From Phototrophicus methaneseepsis (lineage in GTDB: Bacteria; Chloroflexota; Anaerolineae; Aggregatilineales; Phototrophicaceae), in the NCBI RefSeq assembly GCF_015500095.1, contig NZ_CP062983.1:2418001-2482000 (forward strand): a stretch of DNA of 64,000 nucleotides. Direction: 5' to 3'. A program made the translations under genes and the position numbers. A model generated the notes under the pieces. That model did not search any database and was not told the origin of the DNA. It saw nothing but the letters and a program-made list of their open reading frames with translations. This document shows positions 8,645 to 17,800 of the stretch, one piece after another (the stretch's first letter is position 1; every line of letters begins with the position of its first letter).

Positions 8645-9763
8645 ATGAGTGATTTAAATTCCCATCTTGGTTGGGTACGGGGTTATACCAAACGAGAACA
8701 GGGCGGAACGCCGAGTACCTGGGTGGCTGATTACGATCTTTCCTATTTAATCAGGCATCAATACATTAATCGCACAGAGGCGTTAAACTTCCTGGATGAG
8801 ACAGGCTTACGAGATTTTCATTGGCGTATCACCTGGCCGGATGATTACGACATTCCCGATGAAATGCTGGTTGATCGGATTACTAACGTCTCCGGCTATG
8901 CCATTTTCATACATGGGTGGACGGGGAACTGGCGCATCTGGGAAGAATTGCCTGCCATGACGGTATTGTCAAATCGGCAGCTTGTGGCGTTTTCTGTTGA
9001 TCATAATGGATTTGGCATCTCCCAGTTTGAGGATGCCACGCCGCCTCTGGACCGGTGTAACCCGCCAGCCGCAATGCAGACACTGCAAAAATGGATCGAT
9101 CTCATGGCTATTCGTCGGCAGCCTGGAGAGCCTCGCCAAAAGGTCATTAACCTGATTGGCCATAGTATGGGGGCTGCGATGTTGTTTTACTTGAACCCCA
9201 TGCATTGGCGGTATGGTGAAGTCGCGCGCTTTGCGCTGGCCCCTGCACTTCTATTGGAAGATGAAGAGCACCGCCTCTTTTATACGACGCTTGGCCTGGG
9301 GATTGGCATCCTACAACGCTTGCCAGTCCTGGAAATTGTCGAGCGCTTCATTAAACCGCAGATGGTCAATACTTTGGCGAGTGGGGCAAGTGATTTCGTC
9401 AAGCAAGTTCACTACGAACAATACCAGGCGACGCCGCGTGGCATTACCGGGGCGACTTTTATGGCGATGGGCAGGCTCAACAATTACGAGATTGCCCATG
9501 ATTGGGATCTTATGCGTGTGATGTTAGGCCATAGGGACCCACTGGTTGGCCTGACGGATATGATGGACCTGCTCATGAAGCTGGAATTCCCGGCGGCAAA
9601 CTTGCATGTCGTACCGGGTACACACTATATGTTCAGCATCGGGTCAGAAACGCCGCTCAATGCTTATCAACATGCTCAAAATCGAGAAATGGTCGTCAAT
9701 GACATTATCGATTTGCACGATCGTGCACTCTATAAACAGAAGCAAGGACAACGTTTTGGCTAG
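8645..9763 (+). CDS. Alpha/beta-hydrolase, serine nucleophile
   Basis: A 372-residue predicted serine hydrolase (lipase/esterase-like). Visible elements: oxyanion segment IHGWTGN near residue 89, nucleophile elbow GHSMG near residue 174, a likely acid residue in GHRDPLV and the catalytic His in PGTHYMF near the C-terminus, all in the right order for the fold. No signal peptide, so cytoplasmic. Substrate unknown. AAGGGTG lies upstream of ATG 8645. The gene is divergent from the Flp/TadE-like gene and upstream of nuo, without obvious functional tie to either. Confidence 0.8.
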   Translation: MSDLNSHLGWVRGYTKREQGGTPSTWVADYDLSYLIRHQYINRTEALNFLDETGLRDFHWRITWPDDYDIPDEMLVDRITNVSGYAIFIHGWTGNWRIWEELPAMTVLSNRQLVAFSVDHNGFGISQFEDATPPLDRCNPPAAMQTLQKWIDLMAIRRQPGEPRQKVINLIGHSMGAAMLFYLNPMHWRYGEVARFALAPALLLEDEEHRLFYTTLGLGIGILQRLPVLEIVERFIKPQMVNTLASGASDFVKQVHYEQYQATPRGITGATFMAMGRLNNYEIAHDWDLMRVMLGHRDPLVGLTDMMDLLMKLEFPAANLHVVPGTHYMFSIGSETPLNAYQHAQNREMVVNDIIDLHDRALYKQKQGQRFG

Positions 9764-9843
9764 GCGTTGTTCTTAGCCGATGGCAGTATGCATCCTGTCA
9801 TTTAACTGAGATGAAATTGATCTGCTCTGGCGGTATAAATGAG

Positions 9844-9872
9844 GTGGCACAAGGGCTAAAATACGTTACAAT
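9844..9872 (+). promoter_or_regulatory. nuoA: Candidate promoter for the nuo cluster
   Basis: GTGGCA (4 of 6 matches to -35) and TACAAT are spaced 17 nt apart. This would give a leader of about 145 nt before nuoA. A second, weaker candidate is TTGACG at 9946 with TAAGCT 17 nt later. Confidence 0.4.
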
Positions 9873-10024
9873 GATAAAGCTATTGGCTACTTTAGTCGTT
9901 GGCCTTGCTTTGGCGATTTGCAGTCCAAACACTAATTGATATCGCTTGACGCAGCATGGTCGCTATGTTAAGCTTTGGTTGGATGAGGATTGCTCCAATT
10001 ATCACAAACGGGGTATGTAAATAA

Positions 10025-10384
10025 ATGACTCTGAACGCATTTGCGCCGATTGGCGTAATGATTATCATTGGCATCATTTTGGGCCTGATCATTTTGATGA
10101 TCTCACGTGTATTCGGCCCACACAACCCAACTTTTCGTAAAACTGCACCCTATGAAAGCGGGATGAAGCCGATCGGCCCCGGTACACGCCGGATGCCCAT
10201 CAAATTCTATCTCGTTGCAGTCTTGTTCATCATATTTGACGTTGAAGTGATTTTCTTTATGCCCTGGGCTGTTGCCATGCGTGATCTGGGCGTATACGGT
10301 TTACTGGTAATGGGAGTTTTCACGCTTATCCTGGTAGCTGGATTTGTGTATGAGTGGAAGAAAGGCGCGCTCGAATGGGAGTAA
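10025..10384 (+). CDS. nuoA: NADH-quinone oxidoreductase subunit A
   Basis: Membrane subunit of complex I at the junction of membrane and peripheral arms. 119 residues, normal length, three membrane helices. Family signatures present: [10 protein letters not shown] and the acidic stretch [14 protein letters not shown]. First gene of a 17.7-kb same-strand cluster holding all 14 subunits in the order A-N. Its last codons overlap the start of nuoB. Confidence 0.97.
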   Translation: MTLNAFAPIGVMIIIGIILGLIILMISRVFGPHNPTFRKTAPYESGMKPIGPGTRRMPIKFYLVAVLFIIFDVEVIFFMPWAVAMRDLGVYGLLVMGVFTLILVAGFVYEWKKGALEWE

Positions 10385-10860
10385 GCACCAAACTCGGTAA
10401 TCTGGGTGTTGTTACCACGACCCTTGAAGATGCGGTCAATTGGGGCCGTACCGGCGCGATGTGGCCGTTGTTGTTCGGCCTTGCCTGCTGCGCGATTGAG
10501 ATGATGTCCACACAGGCATCAGATTATGATCTGTCTCGTTTCGGCATGGAGTTAAATCGTGCCTCGCCACGTCAGTCAGATTTGATGATTGTTGCTGGTC
10601 GTGTCACTCGTAAGATGGCCCCTGTTGTTCGCCAACTTTATGACCAGATGGCAGACCCCAAGTGGGTACTCAGCATGGGTGACTGCGCTTCTTGTGGTGG
10701 TGTGTATAACAACTACGCCATCGTACAAGGCGTAGACGAAATCGTCCCGGTCGATGTCTACGTGGCAGGGTGCCCGCCACGCCCGGAGCAGCTTCTACAT
10801 GGTATTTTGACGCTGCATGAGAAGGTCAAGGGTGAGCGCATCCAGGACTGGGCAAGCTAA
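10375..10860 (+). CDS. nuoB: NADH-quinone oxidoreductase subunit B
   Basis: Carries the terminal N2 [4Fe-4S] cluster that passes electrons to quinone. About 161 residues. Cluster ligands are in the tandem cysteines of [11 protein letters not shown], in GDCASCGG and in [11 protein letters not shown] 10375 overlaps the nuoA stop by 10 nt, and GGAAGAAAGG lies just upstream inside nuoA, indicating translational coupling; a GTG at 10354 would add seven poorly conserved residues. Confidence 0.97.
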   Translation: MGVSTKLGNLGVVTTTLEDAVNWGRTGAMWPLLFGLACCAIEMMSTQASDYDLSRFGMELNRASPRQSDLMIVAGRVTRKMAPVVRQLYDQMADPKWVLSMGDCASCGGVYNNYAIVQGVDEIVPVDVYVAGCPPRPEQLLHGILTLHEKVKGERIQDWAS

Positions 10861-10959
10861 ATCAGTTGGCATGTCGGAGTGGGCAGGTATTGCCCTCTTC
10901 GCTTTATAGTAACCATACAAAATCGTGACGAATTGATAAGAGACTAGGCTAGGACGATT

Positions 10960-11532
10960 ATGCAGATCGCACCTGCTATGGACCCCGTGGCTGCTCTAAA
11001 AGAGCGGTTTGGTGAGGACATCCTGTACGTCAAGGAATTCCGCGGCGAAATCACTGTTGTGACAAAAAGTGAGTTGATCGTCGATGTGATGATGTATCTT
11101 CGCAATACGCCGGGCCTCACATACAACTTCTTGTCGGATATCAGTTCCGTAGACTACTATCCGAATGCTTACGGCGACGAATACGATGGCACGGAAGAAT
11201 ACGACTATCGGCCTGAGCGCTTTGCGCTGGCTTATCATGTTTATTCCATGCTTTATAACCGCCGCCTGCGCGTCAAGACGTTTATGATGGAAGAGGATCC
11301 CGTTGCTCCGACGCTTGTGGGGGTCTGGCCCGCAGCAAACTGGTTGGAGCGCGAAATTGCCGATTTGATGGGCATCCGTTTCGATGGACATCCGGACCCG
11401 CGTCGTTTGATGATGCCGGAAGACTGGGATGGTCATCCACTGCGCCGCGATTACCCGCTGGGTAAAGAACGGGTGCAGTTCTCGTTCAATATGCAAGAAA
11501 TCCAGAACCACAAACCGTTCGCAGATGAATAG
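10960..11532 (+). CDS. nuoC: NADH-quinone oxidoreductase subunit C
   Basis: Peripheral-arm subunit (30-kDa family) that packs against NuoD near the quinone site. 190 residues; the 30-kDa signature region WLEREIADLMGIRFDGHPDP is followed by the typical end DYPLGKE. It is a separate gene, not fused to nuoD as in enterobacteria. AGGACG is an adequate ribosome-binding site. A 99-nt gap follows nuoB with no hairpin or useful ORF. Confidence 0.96.
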   Translation: MQIAPAMDPVAALKERFGEDILYVKEFRGEITVVTKSELIVDVMMYLRNTPGLTYNFLSDISSVDYYPNAYGDEYDGTEEYDYRPERFALAYHVYSMLYNRRLRVKTFMMEEDPVAPTLVGVWPAANWLEREIADLMGIRFDGHPDPRRLMMPEDWDGHPLRRDYPLGKERVQFSFNMQEIQNHKPFADE

Positions 11533-11564
11533 CGTTTGTATGAACGTCTTTGGAGTGTGCAGCT

Positions 11565-12827
11565 ATGGTCGTTGAACAAGTCAACTCACAAGGCATTAAG
11601 CCAACCTGGGAAGGCGATCTGGACCAGATCAAACATCTGGTTAGTGATCGTGCCATCACCGGGGAAACGATGCTGTTGAACATGGGGCCACACCATCCCA
11701 GTACACATGGTGTACTGCGTCTGCTATTAGAGCTTGATGGTGAAGAAATTGTGACCCTGATGCCGGATGTGGGCTTCCTGCACACTGGCATTGAAAAAAG
11801 TATTGAAGATAAATCCTACGAAAAGGGCGTGCCGCTTACAGATCGTATGGATTATTTGACGCCTCTTTCCAATAACATGGTCTTTTCCATGGCGATTGAA
11901 AAGATGGTTGAGCTAGAAGTGCCTGAACGTGCGCAGACAATCCGCGTCATTTTGCTGGAGCTGATGCGTATTGCCAGCCACATGGTGTGGTTAGGGACGC
12001 AGGCGATGGACATGGGCGCGATGAGCATGTTCCTTTATTGCTTCCGCGAGCGTGAAAAAATCCTCCACATTCTTGAAATGTGCAGCGGCCAGCGCATGAT
12101 GACCAGCTACATCCGCCCCGGCGGCGTCTGGCGCGATATCCCTGAGGGCTTCCACGAAGCAGTCAATGAATTCATTGATTACTTCCCGCCGAAAATTGAT
12201 GATTACGAACGCCTGTTGGTGAAAAATCCGATCTGGATGGATCGTACACAGGGCGTGGGTATCATTGAGCCAGACCTCGGCCTTGCTTATGGCGTGACAG
12301 GTCCCTCACTGCGCGGTAGTGGTGTGAACTGGGACATCCGTAAGGCGATGCCTTACAGCGGTTATGAAACGTATGATTTCAATGTGCCGCTGGGTGAACA
12401 TGGCGATGTGTATGATCGCTTCATGGTCCGCCTGCGCGAATTGCGCGAAAGCCTCAAGATTGTTAAGCAGGGTATTGATCGCCTGGATAAGCATGGGCCC
12501 TTCCGCAGCAGCAACCGTAAATTCGTCCCACCGCCACGTAGTGCCCTGGGCCATAGCATGGAGGCCGTGATCCATCACTTTAAATTGTGGACACAAGGCT
12601 ATGATGTGCCGGATGAAGAAGTGTTTACGGCGATAGAGAGCCCGCGTGGCGAGATTAGCTGCTATTTGCACGGCACTGGCGAAAATAGACCCCGTCGTGT
12701 TCACTTCAAGACCCCTTCCTTCATGCATATTGCTGCAATGCCTATGTTCTCAGAAGGGTACATGCTCGCTGACTTGATCGGCATTATTGGGAGTGTAGAC
12801 ATCGTGTTGGGCGACTGTGACCGCTAA
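11565..12827 (+). CDS. nuoD: NADH-quinone oxidoreductase subunit D
   Basis: 49-kDa family subunit forming the quinone-binding cavity with NuoB. 420 residues. Conserved MGPHHPSTHGVLR, DVGFLHTGIEK, the central GPSLRGSG and the C-terminal IGSVDIVLGDCDR are all intact; the last keeps the final Asp-Arg. ATG 11565 is preferred (TGGAGTG upstream) over a TTG 15 nt earlier. Confidence 0.97.
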   Translation: MVVEQVNSQGIKPTWEGDLDQIKHLVSDRAITGETMLLNMGPHHPSTHGVLRLLLELDGEEIVTLMPDVGFLHTGIEKSIEDKSYEKGVPLTDRMDYLTPLSNNMVFSMAIEKMVELEVPERAQTIRVILLELMRIASHMVWLGTQAMDMGAMSMFLYCFREREKILHILEMCSGQRMMTSYIRPGGVWRDIPEGFHEAVNEFIDYFPPKIDDYERLLVKNPIWMDRTQGVGIIEPDLGLAYGVTGPSLRGSGVNWDIRKAMPYSGYETYDFNVPLGEHGDVYDRFMVRLRELRESLKIVKQGIDRLDKHGPFRSSNRKFVPPPRSALGHSMEAVIHHFKLWTQGYDVPDEEVFTAIESPRGEISCYLHGTGENRPRRVHFKTPSFMHIAAMPMFSEGYMLADLIGIIGSVDIVLGDCDR

Positions 12828-12868
12828 GGCGGCCAGTCCCAGCCTGATGACGTAAGGATAGACCATTC

Positions 12869-13372
12869 ATGGCACTGAAAGATAAGTATGCCGACCGTAT
12901 TCAGCATCATCTGAGCAAATACCCGGAAACTCGCAGCGCGGTGATGCCGCTGCTGTACATTGCCCAGGAAGAATACGGTTATATCAATGACGAGGGCGTC
13001 GCAGAAGTCGCAGAAATCCTGGATATGGACCCGACCCAGGTTCGTTCTATTGCTGGCTTCTATACCATGTATTCCGAGAAGCCCAAAGGCAAGTATTGGC
13101 TGCAAGTCTGTACAGATTTGGCCTGCGCGCTCAATGGTGCGGATCAGTTCCACAAAGATCTGAAGGAATACCTGGGCGTCGAAGAGGCTGGCACCTCAGA
13201 AGATGGCTTGTTCACGGTCGAGCATGTGATGTGCCTGGCGGCCTGTGATAAAGCCCCCATGTTGCAGTGCAACTTCCATTATATGGAAAACCTGGACATG
13301 GAAAAAATGAAGGCATGGATCGAAGAGAAACGTGCTGAATACCAGGCTGAATTAGATAAAGCGAATCAGTAA
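12869..13372 (+). CDS. nuoE: NADH-quinone oxidoreductase subunit E
   Basis: Binds the N1a [2Fe-2S] cluster beside the FMN subunit. 167 residues. Four ligands are present in the standard pattern: C-x4-C in VCTDLACAL and C-x3-C in MCLAACDKAP. The thioredoxin-like C-terminal part is intact. GTAAGGATAG lies upstream. Confidence 0.96.
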   Translation: MALKDKYADRIQHHLSKYPETRSAVMPLLYIAQEEYGYINDEGVAEVAEILDMDPTQVRSIAGFYTMYSEKPKGKYWLQVCTDLACALNGADQFHKDLKEYLGVEEAGTSEDGLFTVEHVMCLAACDKAPMLQCNFHYMENLDMEKMKAWIEEKRAEYQAELDKANQ

Positions 13373-13398
13373 GATAAGCGCTGAGTAGGTAGAAACTG

Positions 13399-14688
13399 AT
13401 GAGCGATACCCCAAAAATCCTTTTACGCGGTGACGAAATCGAAAACCTTCGCGAGATTGACGTTTACGTCGATAACGGTGGTTACGAAGGTTTCAAGAAG
13501 GCCCTGCAAATGGGCTCAGATGGTGTGATTAATGAAGTCAAGGCGGCGAACTTACGTGGCCGTGGCGGTGCTGGCTTCCCTACAGGTGTGAAGTGGAGCT
13601 TCATCCCCAAGGATGAACCCGTGAAATATGTGGCCGTGAACGCAGATGAAAGCGAAACGGGCACATTTAAAGATCGCCTGATTATGGAAACCAACCCGCA
13701 CCAGTTGATCGAAGGTGCATTGATCTGTGCCTATGCGATCAAAGCGACCGCCGTCTATATTTACTTGCGCGGTGAATTCTGGGATGTGGCTCACGAGCTG
13801 GATAAGCGCATCGCGGAAGCCCGCGAAGCAGGTTATCTCGGTGAGAACATCCTCGATAGCGGCTGGTCTTGCGAGATGTACACACACCTGGGTGCAGGTG
13901 CTTACATCTGCGGCGAAGAATCCGCTTTGTTGAACAGCCTGGAAGGCTATCTTGGGCAACCACGCGTGCGCCCGCCGTTCCCGGCCAATAAGGGCGGTGG
14001 CCTCTACAAAGAGCCGACCGTCGTCAACAATGTGGAAACGCTGTCGAACGTGCCCTGGATCATCGTCAATGGGGCTGACGAATACAAGAAGATTGGTACC
14101 GATCAAAGTACAGGCACCAAGCTATTTTGCGTCAGCGGCCATGTGAAGAACCCCGGCGTGTACGAACTGCCGTTCAATACCACCTTCCGCGAACTCTTGT
14201 TTGATGTTTGCGGTGGCCCTCGTAAAGAAGGCACGAGCTTTAAGGCCATGCTGCCATCAGGTGGTTCCGGCCCGATTGTGCCGCTGACGGATGAAGTCCT
14301 TGATTCACCCATGACATATGAAGATACGGCCAAATTGGAGACGATTATTGGCTCCGCATCGCTCATCATCATGGATGACACTGTTGATATTACATGGGTC
14401 GCCAGCAAGGTGATTAAGTTCTTCCGGCATGAGAGCTGCGGTAAGTGCACGCCCTGCCGCGAAGGTACTTACTGGTTGGATAAAGTGGTCGATCGCATCA
14501 TGGCTGGCGAAGGTCGTGAGCGGGATATTCAACTCATTGATAATGTGGCGAAGAATATGCAAGGGCTGACGCTTTGTGCCCTGGCAGATTTCGCTGCGAA
14601 TCCGATTATCCATACCATCAGGCACTTCCCGGATGATTTCATGCAACATGTGAAATCCGATGAAGAACTGGCTGCTGCCGGGGATTAG
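13399..14688 (+). CDS. nuoF: NADH-quinone oxidoreductase subunit F
   Basis: NADH- and FMN-binding subunit; entry point for electrons. 429 residues. FMN/NADH glycine-rich segment [13 protein letters not shown], the acidic NADH site region [13 protein letters not shown], a second glycine-rich stretch around [14 protein letters not shown], and the N3 [4Fe-4S] ligands in [13 protein letters not shown] plus a Cys in LTLCALAD are visible. Confidence 0.97.
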   Translation: MSDTPKILLRGDEIENLREIDVYVDNGGYEGFKKALQMGSDGVINEVKAANLRGRGGAGFPTGVKWSFIPKDEPVKYVAVNADESETGTFKDRLIMETNPHQLIEGALICAYAIKATAVYIYLRGEFWDVAHELDKRIAEAREAGYLGENILDSGWSCEMYTHLGAGAYICGEESALLNSLEGYLGQPRVRPPFPANKGGGLYKEPTVVNNVETLSNVPWIIVNGADEYKKIGTDQSTGTKLFCVSGHVKNPGVYELPFNTTFRELLFDVCGGPRKEGTSFKAMLPSGGSGPIVPLTDEVLDSPMTYEDTAKLETIIGSASLIIMDDTVDITWVASKVIKFFRHESCGKCTPCREGTYWLDKVVDRIMAGEGRERDIQLIDNVAKNMQGLTLCALADFAANPIIHTIRHFPDDFMQHVKSDEELAAAGD

Positions 14689-14691
14689 TGC

Positions 14692-15093
14692 ATGACACAA
14701 GAAGAATGGCCTGAGCCAGTTATGGCGCAAGAGACAGCGCCAGAGGCGGTCGAAGCAACATCTGGCCAGGCTGATCCGGCGCCGAAGCGCGGGTTTTTGC
14801 AGTGGATGGCGAACTTACTGCGCTCGAACAGCAATGTTCAAGAACAGTTCGAAGCGCTCAACGAATCCATTCAGCAGAACCCGCAAGCGCCAACGGCTTA
14901 TGTACTGCGAGGTGAATTACACCTGAAGCAAAAGCAGTATGCTTTAGCCAGGGTGGATTTTGAACGCGCTGTCGCCTTAACAGATGAACAATTTGAAGAG
15001 GCCCAGTGGGGCATCGTTGCCCAGGCCATGCGCGAACGCGCAGAGCGTGGGTTGTCACACGGGCGTGTGGCGCACCTAAATAGCGATGTGTAA
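14692..15093 (+). CDS. TPR-like small protein encoded inside the nuo cluster
   Basis: 133 residues, not a known complex I subunit. The first 35 residues are acidic and Ala/Pro-rich; the rest is helical with a TPR-like pair (APTAYVLRGELHLKQKQYAL and ARVDFERAVALTDEQFEEA). No signal peptide or membrane helix, so presumably cytoplasmic. Its ATG begins 3 nt after the nuoF stop and its stop overlaps the next short ORF, so it is surely co-transcribed and co-translated with nuoF-nuoG. By position and fold it could be an assembly or scaffold factor for the NADH-oxidising module; that is inference. Confidence 0.75.
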   Translation: MTQEEWPEPVMAQETAPEAVEATSGQADPAPKRGFLQWMANLLRSNSNVQEQFEALNESIQQNPQAPTAYVLRGELHLKQKQYALARVDFERAVALTDEQFEEAQWGIVAQAMRERAERGLSHGRVAHLNSDV

Positions 15094-15202
15094 GCAGTAC
15101 GAAGATTACAGGCGTAAGCATCGCAAAATGGCGCAAGATTTGACACAATACTATCAGTACGTGCTGTGCTGCGAGTGGCTGTTGCAAAGAGGTTGTGAAT
15201 GA
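15086..15202 (+). CDS. Possible 38-residue Cys-containing small protein between TPR gene and nuoG
   Basis: A short frame that starts with ATG inside the last codons of the TPR-like gene (8-nt overlap) and ends with a TGA that overlaps the nuoG ATG (4-nt ATGA overlap). The product begins with a basic stretch (MCKQYEDYRRKHRK), then a Tyr-rich part and ends with four residues of LQRGCE; it has four Cys. The double overlap is the main argument for reality, since it would carry ribosomes from nuoF to nuoG without a gap. There is no good ribosome-binding site of its own, and a 38-codon open frame can occur by chance. Confidence 0.4.
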   Translation: MCKQYEDYRRKHRKMAQDLTQYYQYVLCCEWLLQRGCE

Positions 15203-17748
15203 CGACACCGATTTCAAAAGATACAAAACTAGTTACCATCAAAATTGATGATAAAGAGTACCAGATGCCCGCAGGGGCCAATCTGGTCGATGTGGCGAAG
15301 TGGTACGCTGATAACGATATCCCGGTGTTCTGCTATCACCCCAAGATGGAGCCCGTCGGCATGTGCCGTATGTGCGTGGTTGAACTCGGTTCAGTCATGC
15401 GGGACCGCGAGACGGGCGAGGTTGTGATGGACGACAACGGCGAGCCACAGGTTCGCTGGTTCCCCAAGTTGCAGACGGCGTGTACACAGCGTGTCAGCGA
15501 TGGCATGGTCGTCCGTACCAATTCCCATACTGTCCGTGAATCGCGCGAGCATGTGGTGGAGTTCCTCCTGACGAGCCATCCATTGGATTGCCCGATTTGT
15601 GATAAGGGTGGTGAGTGCCCGCTGCAAAACCTGACGATGGCCCATGGCCCGCAGGCCAGCCGCATGTATTACAGCGATAAAATGCATCTGGGCAAGCATC
15701 TGCCCCTTGGCGACCTGATCTATCTTGATCAGGAACGCTGCATTCAGTGTGCGCGCTGCATCCGCTTCCAGGATGAACTGGTTGGCGATGATGTGCTTGC
15801 ATTCCATGAACGTGGCCGCCGTTTGCAGATCATCACCAAGAGTGACCCCGGCTTCGATACATATTTCAGCGGCAATACCACCGATATTTGCCCGGTGGGT
15901 GCCCTGACTACAGCAGACTTCCGCTTTGGTGCGCGCCCCTGGGAACTGACGGAAATTCCGAGCATCAGCCCCTGGGATGCCGCTGGCGAGAACATCAGCC
16001 TGAGCATGCGCCTGGACCGCGATTTTGGCGGCCGTGCCATGATTAAGCGCGTGATGCCGCGTCAGAACGAATTTGTGAACGAAATTTTCATTAGCGATAA
16101 GACCCGCTTCGGTCATCACTTCACCCGCAGCGCGGATCGTGTTATGGAGCCAATGGCGCGTCAGGGCGATAGCCTGACGACGCAGAACTGGCCCGCAGCT
16201 TATCGCGAAGTTGCCGATGTGCTTAAGGCGGCGGGTGGCGATGTTGCCGCGATTGCAGGTGGTGCCGTCAGCAATGAAGATTTGTGGGAACTGCGCCAAC
16301 TCGTTGAAGGGCTTGGCGGCAGCAAACTGGGGGCCTGGCCTCCAACCCATGGCGGCGCGGATTTAGTCGCGCAGGTCGGTGTGGGGCAGGATACGAACCT
16401 CGGCGAGCTTGGTAAAGGCGATGCCATCCTGGTAATTGCTACCGATCTCGAAGAAGAAGTGCCTATGTGGCGCTTCCGTGCGAAGCGTGCCCAGGACCGC
16501 GGGGCTTACCTGGTGGTCGCTAATGCACGTGGTACTCGTATGGAAGAATTTGCCCTCCAGACAGAGCGCAACGATAAGCCTGTCGCGGGAGCATCCATTC
16601 GTTATGCACCTGGCGAAGCTGTTCAGGCGATGCTGGACCTGAAGAGCAACAACAGTGAAATCTATGATCGCCTCGTGAATGCGACCAATCTTGTCGTGAT
16701 TGCGGGCGCTGAAGGCCTTGACCTGGCAGGCAGTAAAGCCCTGATGCAGGCATGCGCGAACTTCCTGATAGATACCGGACATGTCGGTAAGGCAAATAAC
16801 GGCCTGCTTTCACCGATCCCTGGTCCGAATGGTATGGGCTTGCATTATCTCGGCTTCACACCGGAAGCAACCCAGGACATCATTGCGAACCCACCCAAGG
16901 TGCTCATCGTGGCCCAGGCGGAAGTCGCTGAAGATGACCCGATGGCTGGTGAATGGCTGAGCAAAGCAGGAACTGTTATCACGCTGAGCCTCTTCCCGGA
17001 TCGTACGACCCAGTATGCTGATTACGTCCTGCCGATCCAGAGCTTTGCAGAGCGTGATGGTACGTTCGTTAATGGTGAACGCCGCGTACAGCGCTTCTAT
17101 ACTGCGCAAGGGCCCATGGGCGAGGCAATCCCCGCCTGGAAGATCTTCACAGTTTTGGGCGAACAACTCGGCCAAAAGCGTGCCAAGCTCTCTGCCGCCG
17201 CCGTCATGCTGGATCTCACTCAGAATGTCCCGCAGTTTGCGGATATGCGCTATAAGAACCTGAGCAAAGTGGTGCGTCAGTTCCCTGATGTGGGTGGTGA
17301 TGACCTCTACTATGGCGGCACAGCCTACCAGAATAAGGGTGGTATTGGCCTCCAAATCCCGACTGAGGCGGACAGTGGTACTGTGAAGGCCGTTAAGGTC
17401 ACTGCGCCAGGGGTGGTTAGCACAAGCGCTGATGAACTCGTCATCATCCCAACCACACAACTATATGATCGTAGTAATTTGTTCATGCCCAGTGAACTGG
17501 TGCATGCCCGTGTGCCGCTTCCGTTCATTGCCCTCAGCAGCGTCGATGCGGATAGCCTTGGCATCGTTGAAGGTGATCTGGTTGAAGTGCGTTTTGCGGG
17601 TGGTAGCGTCCGTGTACGCGCATCTATTGACAGCAGCACGCCGCAGAGCGTTGCATTGCTGCCACGTCATCTGACAGATGAACCAACGCCAATGGTGCCA
17701 GGCACTGCGACGATTAGCAAAATCGCGCAGCCGGCCATGGTATCATAG
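15199..17748 (+). CDS. nuoG: NADH-quinone oxidoreductase subunit G
   Basis: Largest peripheral-arm subunit, carrying several Fe-S clusters. 849 residues. N-terminal ferredoxin-like domain (YHPKMEPVGMCRMCVVE with later Cys), the His-Cys3 region CDKGGECPLQNL, a [4Fe-4S] ferredoxin segment CIQCARCIRFQDE with downstream DICPVGAL, then a molybdopterin-oxidoreductase-like domain and a C-terminal aspartate-decarboxylase-like barrel (from about residue 735). Length is at the normal upper range. Confidence 0.96.
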   Translation: MTTPISKDTKLVTIKIDDKEYQMPAGANLVDVAKWYADNDIPVFCYHPKMEPVGMCRMCVVELGSVMRDRETGEVVMDDNGEPQVRWFPKLQTACTQRVSDGMVVRTNSHTVRESREHVVEFLLTSHPLDCPICDKGGECPLQNLTMAHGPQASRMYYSDKMHLGKHLPLGDLIYLDQERCIQCARCIRFQDELVGDDVLAFHERGRRLQIITKSDPGFDTYFSGNTTDICPVGALTTADFRFGARPWELTEIPSISPWDAAGENISLSMRLDRDFGGRAMIKRVMPRQNEFVNEIFISDKTRFGHHFTRSADRVMEPMARQGDSLTTQNWPAAYREVADVLKAAGGDVAAIAGGAVSNEDLWELRQLVEGLGGSKLGAWPPTHGGADLVAQVGVGQDTNLGELGKGDAILVIATDLEEEVPMWRFRAKRAQDRGAYLVVANARGTRMEEFALQTERNDKPVAGASIRYAPGEAVQAMLDLKSNNSEIYDRLVNATNLVVIAGAEGLDLAGSKALMQACANFLIDTGHVGKANNGLLSPIPGPNGMGLHYLGFTPEATQDIIANPPKVLIVAQAEVAEDDPMAGEWLSKAGTVITLSLFPDRTTQYADYVLPIQSFAERDGTFVNGERRVQRFYTAQGPMGEAIPAWKIFTVLGEQLGQKRAKLSAAAVMLDLTQNVPQFADMRYKNLSKVVRQFPDVGGDDLYYGGTAYQNKGGIGLQIPTEADSGTVKAVKVTAPGVVSTSADELVIIPTTQLYDRSNLFMPSELVHARVPLPFIALSSVDADSLGIVEGDLVEVRFAGGSVRVRASIDSSTPQSVALLPRHLTDEPTPMVPGTATISKIAQPAMVS

Positions 17749-17800
17749 GGCTGTTGGACGAGATGAAGCATCTTTTGCTGAGCAACTAGGTGGAGCAATA

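Noticed and set aside
15391-16350. A 319-codon open frame antisense to nuoG
   Set aside because: Lies wholly within nuoG, whose Fe-S motifs are clear in the other strand; composition is typical of an antisense shadow.
17678-17800. Upstream extension of nuoH overlapping nuoG
   Set aside because: It overlaps the end of nuoG; ATG 17801 has a good ribosome-binding site and the extension is not hydrophobic or conserved-looking.
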